From assembly GCF_024172185.1 (NCBI RefSeq), contig NZ_JAMZEC010000001.1:4216001-4280000 (forward strand): 64,000 bases of DNA. Reading direction: 5' to 3'. Positions 31,294-39,433 of the stretch are shown piece after piece (the first letter of the stretch is position 1; the number at the start of each line of letters is the position of its first letter). Under the pieces are notes generated by a model. That model had not been told where the DNA came from and did not search any database. It worked only from the letters and a program-made list of their open reading frames with translations. Source of the stretch: Nonomuraea roseoviolacea subsp. carminata. GTDB lineage: Bacteria; Actinomycetota; Actinomycetes; Streptosporangiales; Streptosporangiaceae. The translations under genes and the position numbers were made by a program.

Positions 31294-33212
31294 CCAGCCG
31301 CCGGCCGGACGCGCCGCCGGCGCCCCACGGCCTGGCGGGATGCGCGGTCCGCGCGGCCGGGATGGTGTGGCGGGCGGCGCCGGCCCACGTCCTCGGGTAC
31401 ATGGCGGTCACCCTCGTGGGGGCCGCCGCCCCGGTCGCCCTGGCCTGGCTGACGAAGGCGGTGCTGGACGGCCTGGCGCACGGCCGGACCACCGTGCTGC
31501 TCGGCCTGGCGGTGGCGATCGCCGTCGTGACGACCGTCGCCGCCGCGGCCGCGCACGCCACGCAGTACGTACGCGCCGAGGTGGACCGCCGGGCGGCGCT
31601 GCGCGCCAAGGACGAGCTGTTCGCGGCGGTGACCCGCTTCACCGGACTGGCCCGGTTCGAGAGCCCCGCCTTCCTGGACCGGCTGCGCCTGGCCCAGATG
31701 AGCGCCGCCAACCCGGGCAGGCTGGTGGACACCGCCACCTCCGCCACGCGCAGCGCGGTGACCGTCGCCGGGTTCGTCGGCTCCCTGGCGCTGATCAGCC
31801 CCGTGTTCACCGCCCTGGTCCTGTTGTCGGCCGTGCCGGCGCTGTTCATCGAGCTGCGCATGTCGCGCCGGCGGGTCGCGATGCTGTGGCGGATCGGGCC
31901 GGCCGAGCGCCGTGAGGCGTTCTACGCGCAACTGATGGCGACCGCGGACGCCGCCAAGGAGATCCGCCTGTTCGCCCTCGGCGACTTCCTGCGCCTTCGC
32001 ATGCTGGCCGAGCTGCGGACCGCCGACGCCGCCCGCCGCCGGACGGACCGGCGGGAGTTCGTCGTGCAGGCGAGCCTGTCGGCGCTCTCGGCGGGCGTGG
32101 CCGGCGTGGGACTGGTCTGGACGATCCTCGCGGCCGGGCGCGGCGAGCTCGGCGTGGGGGACGTGGCGATGTTCGTCGCGGCGGTCACCGGTGTCCAGTC
32201 GGCGCTGAACATCATGGTGTCGGCCGGGGTGATGGCCCACGAGCAGCTCCTGACGTTCCGCCATCACGTCACGATCGTGTCCGCCGGGCACGACCTGCCC
32301 GAGCCGCGCGACTCCCGGTCGCTTCCCGCGCTGCGCCGCGGCATCGAGCTGCGCGACGTGTGGTTCCGCTACGGAGAGGACCATCCGTGGGTCCTGCGCG
32401 GCGTCGACCTGTTCATCCCGCACGGCTGCACGGTCGCGCTCGTCGGCCTCAACGGCGCCGGCAAGAGCACGCTGGTGAAGCTGCTGTGCCGGTTCTACGA
32501 CCCGACGCGTGGCGCGATCCTGTGGGACGGTGTGGACATCCGCGACGTGCCGCCGGAGACGCTGCGCTCCCGTGTCGGCGCGGTCTTCCAGGACTTCGTG
32601 GCGTACGAGCTGACTGCGGCCGACAACATCGCGGTGGGTGACCTGGGCGCCGCCCAGGACCGGACGCGGATCGAGCGGGCGGCGCGGGAGGCCGGGGTTC
32701 ACGACGCCGTCGCGGCCTTGCCCCGCGGCTACGACACGCTGCTGAGCCGCGAGTTCGACCAGGACCCGGAGGACGAGGCGGATGCGGAGGACTCGTTCGC
32801 GGGGGAGCCGGCCTCGGAAGGGTCGGCCTCGGGTGTGCTGCTCTCGGGTGGGCAGTGGCAGCGGCTGGCGCTGGCGCGGGCGTTCCTGCGCAGCGACCGG
32901 GACCTGATGATCCTCGACGAGCCCAGCTCCGGCCTCGACCCCGAGGCCGAGCACGAGATCCACAGCCGGCTCGCGCTGCTGCGGTCCGGCCGTACCAGTG
33001 TGGTGATCTCCCACCGGCTCGGCGCGATCCGTGAAGCCGACCGGATCGTGGTGCTGGGCGACGGGCGCGTGACCGAGGAGGGCACGCACGCCTCGCTGCT
33101 GGCGGACGGCGGCGCTTACGCCCGGTTGTTCACCCGGCAGGCCGCCGGCTACCGGGACGACGTCGCGGAGCCCGTCGGCGCTTCGGAGGCCGGGACGGGG
33201 GTGGCGCGGTGA
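31290..33212 (+). CDS. ABC transporter, fused permease and ATPase (exporter type)
   Basis: 640 aa from GTG at 31290, which overlaps the stop of the MauD-like gene by 4 nt. A much longer frame upstream is only the unused reading frame of that gene. Six transmembrane helices occupy about residues 30-325. The ATPase has Walker A GLNGAGKST near 386-394, Q-loop VFQDFVAYE, signature LSGGQWQR near 517-524, Walker B LMILDEP near 536-542 and the H-loop VISHRL. An acidic insert of about 20 residues (PEDEADAEDSFAGEPASEG) precedes the signature motif. There is no N-terminal C39 peptidase, so leader removal must be done by another enzyme, presumably the S26 protein next door. The probable cargo is the Cys-rich peptide. 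Confidence 0.9.
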   Translation: MTSRRPDAPPAPHGLAGCAVRAAGMVWRAAPAHVLGYMAVTLVGAAAPVALAWLTKAVLDGLAHGRTTVLLGLAVAIAVVTTVAAAAAHATQYVRAEVDRRAALRAKDELFAAVTRFTGLARFESPAFLDRLRLAQMSAANPGRLVDTATSATRSAVTVAGFVGSLALISPVFTALVLLSAVPALFIELRMSRRRVAMLWRIGPAERREAFYAQLMATADAAKEIRLFALGDFLRLRMLAELRTADAARRRTDRREFVVQASLSALSAGVAGVGLVWTILAAGRGELGVGDVAMFVAAVTGVQSALNIMVSAGVMAHEQLLTFRHHVTIVSAGHDLPEPRDSRSLPALRRGIELRDVWFRYGEDHPWVLRGVDLFIPHGCTVALVGLNGAGKSTLVKLLCRFYDPTRGAILWDGVDIRDVPPETLRSRVGAVFQDFVAYELTAADNIAVGDLGAAQDRTRIERAAREAGVHDAVAALPRGYDTLLSREFDQDPEDEADAEDSFAGEPASEGSASGVLLSGGQWQRLALARAFLRSDRDLMILDEPSSGLDPEAEHEIHSRLALLRSGRTSVVISHRLGAIREADRIVVLGDGRVTEEGTHASLLADGGAYARLFTRQAAGYRDDVAEPVGASEAGTGVAR

Positions 33213-33691
33213 TCGGCGTCGTCGTGGTGGCGGCCGCGTGTGTCGTCGTGGCGCTGGCCGTGGTGTGGGTGCTGCGGCGGCGGTACGTGGTGGTGACCGT
33301 TCACGGGGAGAGCATGCTGCCGACGTACCGGCCGGGGGAGCGGCTGGTGGTGCGGCGCGCGTCGGCCCGCTCCCTGCGCGGCGGGCAGGTCGTGGTTCTC
33401 GCCGGTCACGCCCACCGGCCGCGCGCGGACGGAACGCCCGGGGACGAGGCGGGGGAGGAGGCGTGGAAGAGCCCGCGCTGGATCGTCAAGAGGGTGGCGG
33501 CCGTGCCGGGCGACCCGATACCGCGGGAGACGGTGCCGGCGCTGCGCACGGCGCCGGGGACGCGGGTGCCTGACGGCCACCTGGTGGTACTGGGCGACAA
33601 CCCGGACAGGTCCCACGACTCCCGCCACGCCGGATATATGACGACGGACCGCCTTCTCGGCGTGGTGCTCCGCAAGGTCGGCCAGCCATGA
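33209..33691 (+). CDS. S26 family signal peptidase
   Basis: 160 aa. GTG at 33209 overlaps the ABC transporter stop by 4 nt. An N-terminal membrane anchor (VVVVAAACVVVALAVVWVL) is followed by the catalytic serine motif VHGESMLPTY (Ser35) and the general-base lysine in PRWIVKRVAAVPGD (Lys94). The C-terminal GDNPDRSHDSRHAGY box is the conserved GDN..S.DSR motif. It is a complete, small type I signal peptidase with its active site outside the membrane. Its place at the end of the peptide-transporter operon suggests a dedicated role in cutting the exported Cys-rich peptide rather than general secretion. Confidence 0.92.
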   Translation: MIGVVVVAAACVVVALAVVWVLRRRYVVVTVHGESMLPTYRPGERLVVRRASARSLRGGQVVVLAGHAHRPRADGTPGDEAGEEAWKSPRWIVKRVAAVPGDPIPRETVPALRTAPGTRVPDGHLVVLGDNPDRSHDSRHAGYMTTDRLLGVVLRKVGQP

Positions 33692-33806
33692 CACACGCCT
33701 CGTGGGAGGCTTGACCGCGACCGGGAGACTTGACGGTGATCGGGGGACGCCCCGAGGGCCTCGCTGATACCTTTCATGCAGTGTTGACGCGTTCTGGGGG
33801 GCCAGA

Positions 33807-35183
33807 GTGAACCAACCGCTGATGGACGACGATCCGCGGCGGCTGGGCCCGTACGACATCACGGCACGCCTCGGAGAGGGCGGCCAGGGCGTCGTCTACC
33901 TGGGACGGACGGCGACCGGCGAACAGGTCGCCGTCAAGCTCCTCCACCACGGCCTGCTCAGTGACCCCGAGGCGCGGACCAGGTTCCTGCGCGAGGTCGA
34001 GCTCGCCCGGCGCGTGGCCCGGTTCTCCACCGCGCCCGTGCTCCACGCCGACCTCGCGGGCCGGCGGCCGTACATCGTCAGCGAGTACGTTCCCGGGCCC
34101 TCGCTGCGCGAACTGGTCACCGGGGAGGGGCCGCGCCGCGGCGCCGCGCTGGAACGCCTGGCGATCAGCACCGCCACCGCGCTGGCCGCCATCCACCGCG
34201 CGGGCATCCTGCACCGGGACTTCAAGCCCGCCAACATCCTGATGGGGCCGGAAGGTCCCGTCGTGATCGACTTCGGCATCGCCCGCGCTCTGGACGCGCC
34301 GGGCGTCTCCTCGACCGGATCGACGATGGGAACCCCGTCCTACCTCGCGCCGGAGCAGCTCGGCGGGGAGGCGGTGACGGAGGCGGCCGACGTCTTCGCA
34401 TGGGGCGTGACCATGGTGTTCGCCGCCTCGGGACGCCCCGCGTTCGGCGCCGACTCCACCCCGGCCGTGATCAACCGCATCCTCAACCAGGAACCGATGC
34501 TCACCGGGCTGGACGGGACGCTGCTCGCCCTCGTCACCGCCGGCCTGTCCAAGGACCCGGCCCGGCGACCCAGCGCGGAGGACCTGGTCGCCGGACTGAC
34601 CTCCCACCCCGGGCGCCCCCTCGGGCGGTCGCTGCCGCCTCCCGAACACCCTGCGCCGCCCACCGCCCTGGCCGGCTCAGGGGCGCCTCCCGGGCGGCCC
34701 GTGGACTCGCCGACGGCTCGGGGCCGAAGCCGCCGCCGTACGCTGGCCGTCACCATCGCCGGCGGCGCGGCGGCGGCGGCGCTCCTCGTGACGGTTGCGG
34801 TGCTGGTCAAACCCGGCGGCGACGACCCGGTCGGCTCGTCACCCGCCGTGGCGGAGACGACGTCCCAGCCCTCGGCACGACCCACCACGGCCGCCGCCAC
34901 GGCGGCGTCCCCGGCGATGTCCACGAAGAAGGAAAGCCGGACCCCGCCCCCGGCCCCCAAGCGGACGCCCCACTTCAGGACCCCGGCCCCGACCGCGAAG
35001 CCCGCCCGCACGGGCAGACACGTGGTCACGCCGCCCAACGACGAACCCCGGCGCGACGCGACCACCGACCCCACCGCCGACACCGTCCCCGACCGGGCCC
35101 CCGAGACCACCGCCGCCCCACCCCCGCCATGGCAGCAGCCCACCCTGGAGAACCCGTTCACGTGCATCCCGCAGACATGCTGA
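33807..35183 (+). CDS. Membrane Ser/Thr protein kinase (PASTA-less, Hanks type)
   Basis: 458 aa from GTG at 33807. The kinase domain is at about residues 15-270: glycine loop GEGGQGVVYLG, Lys44 in VAVKLL, catalytic loop HRDFKPAN near 136-143, DFG near 154 and GTPSYLAPEQ. One transmembrane helix follows at about 312-333 (TLAVTIAGGAAAAALLVTVAVLV). The external tail of about 120 residues is Pro/Thr/Lys-rich, low-complexity, without PASTA repeats, ending in a short segment with two cysteines (CIPQTC). The kinase probably transmits a cell-wall or surface signal. The gene stands alone, 115 nt after the signal peptidase gene. Confidence 0.92.
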   Translation: MNQPLMDDDPRRLGPYDITARLGEGGQGVVYLGRTATGEQVAVKLLHHGLLSDPEARTRFLREVELARRVARFSTAPVLHADLAGRRPYIVSEYVPGPSLRELVTGEGPRRGAALERLAISTATALAAIHRAGILHRDFKPANILMGPEGPVVIDFGIARALDAPGVSSTGSTMGTPSYLAPEQLGGEAVTEAADVFAWGVTMVFAASGRPAFGADSTPAVINRILNQEPMLTGLDGTLLALVTAGLSKDPARRPSAEDLVAGLTSHPGRPLGRSLPPPEHPAPPTALAGSGAPPGRPVDSPTARGRSRRRTLAVTIAGGAAAAALLVTVAVLVKPGGDDPVGSSPAVAETTSQPSARPTTAAATAASPAMSTKKESRTPPPAPKRTPHFRTPAPTAKPARTGRHVVTPPNDEPRRDATTDPTADTVPDRAPETTAAPPPPWQQPTLENPFTCIPQTC

Positions 35184-35398
35184 TCCTTCGCGGCTGAGCT
35201 GACCGGGACCGGCGAGACGCGACCTTCTTCTCGCTCCGCCGAACGGCCGGCGGAGACGTAGGCGCGAGCGTTTCCTGCCGGTGGCGCGGTCGATGGCGAG
35301 AATCCGTTGGAAGTTGTCGATCCAGCCCATGGGAGCCGGTGGCGGGCCGCCCTAACGTGGCCGGCACGCCCTCACCTCAGAACGGAACGCGACCTCCC

Positions 35399-35818
35399 AT
35401 GTCCATCATCATGCCCATCGTCATCGGACTGATCGCCGTCACCCTCGTCTCCCTGATCCCCGAGCCGCAGCGCCGCCTCGTCAACGCCGTGCTGGTCGCC
35501 GGCGCGGGCGCCGCCTACCTCAGCGGAGGCGGCCTCGGGTACGCGGAGTTCATCCTGCCGATCGTCATGACCTACGTCGCCTACCGCGGGCTCAGCAGCT
35601 GGACGTGGATCGGCATCGGCTGGCTGCTCCACACCACCTGGGACGTCCTGCACCACCTCGGCGACAGCCCCCTCCTGCCCTTCGCCCCGCTCTCCTCCTT
35701 CGGCTGCGCCATCTGCGACCCGGTGATCGCGCTGTGGTGCTTCGCCGGTGGGCCGTCGGTGCTGGGCCGACTCCGCGACCGCCTGTCCCGCAGGGCGGAG
35801 GACGCACCGCAGGTCTGA
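35399..35818 (+). CDS. DUF6010 family membrane protein
   Basis: 139 aa from ATG at 35399; the in-frame ATG at 35339 would add 20 polar residues. There are about four transmembrane helices. The characteristic DUF6010 features are the Gly-rich SGGGLGYAEF turn, VAYRGL, the HTTWDVLHHLGDSPLLPF stretch and the SSFGCAICDPVIALWC motif. The conserved His, Asp and Cys residues of the family are all present, suggesting an enzyme or metal-binding role in the membrane, but the function is unknown. It is convergent with the gene ending at 35827. Confidence 0.85.
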   Translation: MSIIMPIVIGLIAVTLVSLIPEPQRRLVNAVLVAGAGAAYLSGGGLGYAEFILPIVMTYVAYRGLSSWTWIGIGWLLHTTWDVLHHLGDSPLLPFAPLSSFGCAICDPVIALWCFAGGPSVLGRLRDRLSRRAEDAPQV

Positions 35819-35826
35819 CCGCTGCA

Positions 35827-36315
35827 TCAAGCCAGGAGATGGGCCGTGGGATCGGCGACCGTCCATCCATGACTGTGGGCTGTGATCAGCTCTCGGATGA
35901 GTCCGCGGGTATCAGGGTCGCGTTCGGCGATCGCTCGCAGGGTTCCGGCTGCTCGTCCGACGCGCTCCACGATCGCCGCGATGACGTCGATCGTCTCGCC
36001 TTCCTGGCCGGTGTACGACTCGAAGCCTGGTTCAGGTTGGAAACACCCCCACCAATCGAGCAGGACGCAAAGGGCGATGCGCCTCGGCAGTCCGGGATGG
36101 TCGGCGATGACCTCCAACAACAGGTCGGTCCCTGCGACGGCGGCCGGGTAGAGCGTCCCCGCGTGGTCGTTTCCCAACGCCGACCGAATTCCGTATCCCT
36201 CGTCCCGGTCACTGCTCGCGCTGCCGAGCAAGTCGTCGAAGGCTTTCACGATGTCCTCAGGCCGGTACCACTTCGGCCCAGGAATGGCCGCCCAGTCCAC
36301 AGCCTGTGGATTCAT
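35827..36315 (-). CDS. Hypothetical helical protein
   Basis: 162 aa from ATG at 36315. It opens VDWAAIPGPKWYRPEDIVKAF and continues as consecutive helices (LLLEVIADHPGLPRRIALCVLLDWW; IDVIAAIVERVGRAAGTLRAI; TRGLIRELITAH). The pattern is HEAT-like and resembles short actinomycete proteins with a W..IPGP..W..P start that sit alone or beside toxin-like genes. Codon usage is less GC-biased at third positions than in neighbouring genes (ATCAAGCC, GATCAGC), a mild sign of acquisition. No toxin gene is adjacent, so an immunity role is only a guess. Confidence 0.65.
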   Translation of the reverse strand: MNPQAVDWAAIPGPKWYRPEDIVKAFDDLLGSASSDRDEGYGIRSALGNDHAGTLYPAAVAGTDLLLEVIADHPGLPRRIALCVLLDWWGCFQPEPGFESYTGQEGETIDVIAAIVERVGRAAGTLRAIAERDPDTRGLIRELITAHSHGWTVADPTAHLLA

Positions 36316-36362
36316 GCGGCCACCATAGACCGTGGCGCGACAATGCGTTTCCGGAAGCGGCC

Positions 36363-36566
36363 GTGCTGGAGGGGCAGGAGTTGCGTGCGGTCGAGCTTCT
36401 CGAGTACGTGGGAAATGACATGGCTCAAGGCACGGTGGCGGTCAGTTTCGTCTTTCGGGACGGCCGGATAACGGTCTACAACGCGCTGGACGAGAACGGC
36501 ATCGACTTCGAGCCGCCGGGCTGCCGAGATGTCCGCCACATCGCGGGAGAAGCGAGCGACACGTAG
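36363..36566 (+). CDS. Short hypothetical protein, possibly a 5'-truncated gene
   Basis: 67 aa from GTG at 36363, which has GGAAG shortly upstream. The frame stays open back to 36306 but that part is poor in coding character. The sequence (LRAVELLEYVG, GTVAVSFVFRDGRITVYNALDENG) looks like a real beta-rich domain core, with strands and an N-A-L-D-E-N-G turn. It begins and ends abruptly for such a domain, so it may be the remnant of a longer gene. It lies divergently, 47 nt from the hypothetical gene at 36315, and shares its less GC-biased codon use. Confidence 0.5.
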   Translation: MLEGQELRAVELLEYVGNDMAQGTVAVSFVFRDGRITVYNALDENGIDFEPPGCRDVRHIAGEASDT

Positions 36567-36630
36567 GCGGCCTGAAAGGTCGGTGTTCTCCACGACCGGC
36601 CAGTCGCCGTCCGCGGCGGCCCCACGGCCG

Positions 36631-36667
36631 GGCGGCCGGCCGGGCGATGTGCTCCCGGCCGGCCGCC
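36631..36667. terminator. Long GC hairpin between the short gene and the sialidase
   Basis: GGCGGCCGGCCGGG (36631-36644) pairs perfectly with CCCGGCCGGCCGCC (36654-36667) around a 9-nt loop. It lies between convergent gene ends (36566 and 36721) and can serve both strands. Confidence 0.75.
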
Positions 36668-36720
36668 GGCCCCCGTGGTGTTACGGGCGTACTCGTCCAG
36701 CGGCTGAAGCGGCTGCCGCC

Positions 36721-38187
36721 TCAGCCGGAGAAGACGGCGCTGTGGACGTCCACCGGGTTGGCGGTGTCGCCGGTGGCGACGCTGTACGTGGCCGTGAAGC
36801 CCGTGCCGGTCGAGACCAGGCCGGTGTAGTCCCCGACCAGGCGTCCCGCGCTCGTCGCCGGGACCTTCCGCGCGTCGAACGGCCCCTCGATGTGCTGCTC
36901 GCGCCACGCCCCGGGCGTCGTGCAGCTCTTGGCGCACGTCACGGCCCAGAAGTCGGTGGGCAGGGTGGCGGGGTCGGACGTGTTGTTGCGGAAGTCGTAG
37001 TACGTGACCGCCACGGTCCCCGTACGGGACACCGCGACGGCCGGCACGGCGGCGGAGCCGGTGGGCGTCCGGTCCACGCGGACCGGGCTGGACCACTTCT
37101 TCCCGCCGTCGGTCGACCGCGAGTAGGCCACGTGGAAGGTGCCGTCGGAGTCCTGGCTCTGCCAGACCGCGTTCACCACCTGGGTGCCCGGCTGGGCGGC
37201 CAGCAGCGGCAGGGAGGCGTTACGCACCGGGTCTCCCGAGTTGTCGGGGTCCGGGATGCGGGGGCCCACCGCGAGCGGGGCCGGAACGTTCAGCGTCGGC
37301 GCCGACCAGGTGCGGCCGCCGTCGGTGGAGCGGATGACCTGGGTGGCGCCCTCGGTGTCGGTCTCGTGGTGCATGCCGATCAGCAGCGTCCCGTCCGGGA
37401 GCGGCACGAGCTGGGTGCCGATGACGCCGCTGTTGGTGGGCACGTCGTACACCTTGCTGGTGGTCCAGGTGCGTCCGTCGTCGGTCGACTTGGCCAAGTA
37501 GATCGGCTGTACCCAGTTCTCGGTGGTGTCGGTCGACTGGTTGTCGATGCGGTCCCACACCGCGTAGATCACGCCCGGGTGGTACGGGTCCGCGGTCACC
37601 GAGGGGCGGTCGTTGAAGAACCGCGGGTTGTCGTCGCGCTGCAGGGTGACCGGCGTGTCCCACGTCCAGCCGCCGTCAGCGGACCGGGAGACCAGGATGG
37701 CGGTCACGTCGCCGGTACGGGACAGAGAGAACGACGCGGCCACCGCGGTGCCCGTCGGTGCGACCGTGACCCAGTTGTCGGTCGTGACGTCGTAGTCCCC
37801 GCCGTTGGCGGTCGTGCCGCCGTTGCACCGGGAGAAGGCGGGCAGGTTCTCGGACGGCTGCCAGGTGCGGCCGTAGTCCTCCGACACGGCGGTGACCGCG
37901 CCGTTGCTGCCGTACCGGTTCCAGCGGTCCTGCTGGAACACCGTGACGAGGTGCCACGGACGGTTGGGGTCCCGCGCCAGCATGGGCAGGACCTCGGTGT
38001 TGGGGTTCAGCGTGTAGCCGTCGGCGGGGGGAAGCCCGCAGTTCGCGGGCAGCGGGCTGAAGCCCGAGACGGGCCGTACGGCGGCGGACGTGGGAGATGC
38101 GGCATCATCCGCGGAAGCGGGCTGGGCAACGGCGCAGGCCAGCAGGACGGCCGCTGCGACTAAGGATGCCCTGGAGCGTCGGATCAC
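36721..38187 (-). CDS. Secreted sialidase-family protein with Asp-box repeats
   Basis: 488 aa. The signal peptide spans residues 1-27 (RASLVAAAVLLACAVAQPASA). The mature protein has at least five Asp-box motifs (SEDYGRTW, SADGGWTW, STDDGRTW, STDGGRTW, STDGGKKW), spaced as in six-bladed beta-propeller sialidases. Arg residues in PSVTADPYHPGVIYAVWDR and a YYDFR block fit the BNR family, but I could not assign the complete Arg triad, Tyr and Glu of a true exo-alpha-sialidase. It may thus be a carbohydrate-binding or hydrolysing propeller of other specificity. There is no attached CBM. It is monocistronic and flanked by a strong hairpin on the 3' side. Confidence 0.8.
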   Translation of the reverse strand: MIRRSRASLVAAAVLLACAVAQPASADDAASPTSAAVRPVSGFSPLPANCGLPPADGYTLNPNTEVLPMLARDPNRPWHLVTVFQQDRWNRYGSNGAVTAVSEDYGRTWQPSENLPAFSRCNGGTTANGGDYDVTTDNWVTVAPTGTAVAASFSLSRTGDVTAILVSRSADGGWTWDTPVTLQRDDNPRFFNDRPSVTADPYHPGVIYAVWDRIDNQSTDTTENWVQPIYLAKSTDDGRTWTTSKVYDVPTNSGVIGTQLVPLPDGTLLIGMHHETDTEGATQVIRSTDGGRTWSAPTLNVPAPLAVGPRIPDPDNSGDPVRNASLPLLAAQPGTQVVNAVWQSQDSDGTFHVAYSRSTDGGKKWSSPVRVDRTPTGSAAVPAVAVSRTGTVAVTYYDFRNNTSDPATLPTDFWAVTCAKSCTTPGAWREQHIEGPFDARKVPATSAGRLVGDYTGLVSTGTGFTATYSVATGDTANPVDVHSAVFSG

Positions 38188-38451
38188 GTGCTTTCCTCAT
38201 CTTCGCTGTGACTAGAGGGCGCGTTACCGCCTCGCCTGGGCGCGGGGCGTACCCGGTGAGCCAGGCAAACGATCAAGGGCAGGGTACTGCAGAAGATCAG
38301 TTTCGTCCTGTCCGTTATTCATGACTGCGGTGGAGAGGTCTCGTCAGCGCGGGCAAGTCCACCCTGACTCGCTCGACAGGCGAGGCCGGATCGAGGAGAT
38401 CGGCAGGGCGGCGTTCTGGACCGAGCGCGGCGGCTCGGCCACGATGAGGCC
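38188..38451. other. Divergent intergenic region
   Basis: 264 bp between the divergent sialidase and Pro-rich membrane protein genes. It presumably holds both promoters. I see no repeat, RNA gene or supported reading frame in it. Confidence 0.5.
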
Positions 38452-39063
38452 ATGACGGGAAGCGGATCAGCGGGCGGAGGAGCAGGCTCCGGTTTGAACT
38501 GGACAGCGGTGAGCGCCATGGCGGGTGCGATCGCGGCCGTGGTCGCGCTGATCGCCTACCTGGCGCCGCCGACTCCGGTTCCACAGCCCCAACCCCAGCC
38601 GCAGCCCGACACGGTGGTCCCCACTCCGGCCCCGGAGTCATCGTCTCCGGACCCGGTCCCCACCCCCCGGCATACGTCAAGGACCCGGCGTCCCACGCAT
38701 GAGCCCAGCACGCCCGAACCGCCGCCGAGCCCCACTTCCGAGGTGCCGGACTCGTCCCCACTGGTGGCACCGGTCCGGCCCGGCGGCTGCGACGAAGCGG
38801 CGGAGGCGCTGACCGCATACCGCCGGAACGCCGGGACCGTCCGCAGCAGCCAGGCGGCGGCGGCTCAGCAGGCGGGCCAGGACCTGATGAGCGCGGTCCT
38901 CGACGCGCAGGGAGTGGTGGGACAGAAGATCAGTCTGCTGTCCCGCGAGTTCCAGGAGCTGAACTTCCGCCTGACCGGCATGGTCGTCAGCGACCCCAAC
39001 GAGGTGATCGCGGACATCAACACGGACATCGCGGAGCTCAACCGGCTGTGCAAACCCACCTGA
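38452..39063 (+). CDS. Single-pass membrane protein with Pro-rich linker and helical outer domain
   Basis: 203 aa. A short Gly/Ser-rich cytoplasmic N-terminus, then a transmembrane helix at about 20-42 (AMAGAIAAVVALIAYLA). A Pro/Thr/Ser-rich spacer of about 65 residues begins with a PQPQPQPQP stretch. The C-terminal domain, about 90 residues, has helices (EALTAYRRNAGTVRSSQAAAA; IADINTDIAELNRLC) and two cysteines (GGCDEA and RLCKPT), one at each end, that could form a disulfide. The spacer fits a protein reaching across the cell wall. The family is not recognised. It is convergent with the gene ending at 39083. Confidence 0.7.
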   Translation: MTGSGSAGGGAGSGLNWTAVSAMAGAIAAVVALIAYLAPPTPVPQPQPQPQPDTVVPTPAPESSSPDPVPTPRHTSRTRRPTHEPSTPEPPPSPTSEVPDSSPLVAPVRPGGCDEAAEALTAYRRNAGTVRSSQAAAAQQAGQDLMSAVLDAQGVVGQKISLLSREFQELNFRLTGMVVSDPNEVIADINTDIAELNRLCKPT

Positions 39064-39082
39064 GAACCCCCGTGGCGCCCCA

Positions 39083-39433
39083 TCAGGTCGTGTCGACGAC
39101 CTCTTCCACCGCGCTGCTTCCGCTGCCCGGGCGGGACTCCCACTCCCATGACTCGTCCAGTCGCAGACGTCCGTCGGCCAGCACCGTGATGCGGGATACG
39201 CAGTGACCGCTGGAGGTCTCGCCCGCCAGGTTGAGCTGGGTGTAGCGGAAGTCGACGCGGTCGCCGTCGAGGGTGCCGACGAGGAAGCCGCGACGGACTG
39301 AGCCGCCCGCGTAGGTGCCCCAGATCTCGCTGCCGTCCTGGTGATAGGTGAAGATCGTCTCGGTGCCGACCTCGCCGCCTGCCACATCCGCGACCGCGCG
39401 GAAGCGGCGGCCGTCCAGTGAAGGAACCGTCAT
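39083..39433 (-). CDS. Lipocalin-like protein of the group annotated 'N-acetylglutamate synthase'
   Basis: 116 aa from ATG at 39433, which overlaps the stop of the double-DoxX gene by 4 nt. The sequence matches a family of about 115-residue beta-barrel proteins in Bacillus and actinobacteria: RFRAV.....GEV...T.F.Y.QDG, W.TY.GG.V..G.L.G, D.RY.Q.N..G....G.C.S and LRL.E.W.W..... They are commonly labelled N-acetylglutamate synthase, a name not supported by any GNAT or kinase motif. They more resemble a small ligand-binding barrel. Translation is coupled to the DoxX gene, and the pair lies behind an ECF41-like promoter. Confidence 0.8.
   Translation of the reverse strand: MTVPSLDGRRFRAVADVAGGEVGTETIFTYHQDGSEIWGTYAGGSVRRGFLVGTLDGDRVDFRYTQLNLAGETSSGHCVSRITVLADGRLRLDESWEWESRPGSGSSAVEEVVDTT

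Noticed and set aside
36721-38187. Firm exo-alpha-sialidase assignment
   Set aside because: Asp boxes only prove a beta-propeller of the BNR type. The full catalytic Arg triad, Tyr and Glu could not be located with certainty.
39083-39433. N-acetylglutamate synthase activity
   Set aside because: The name is attached to this family in databases, but the 116-aa barrel has no GNAT or amino-acid-kinase motif.
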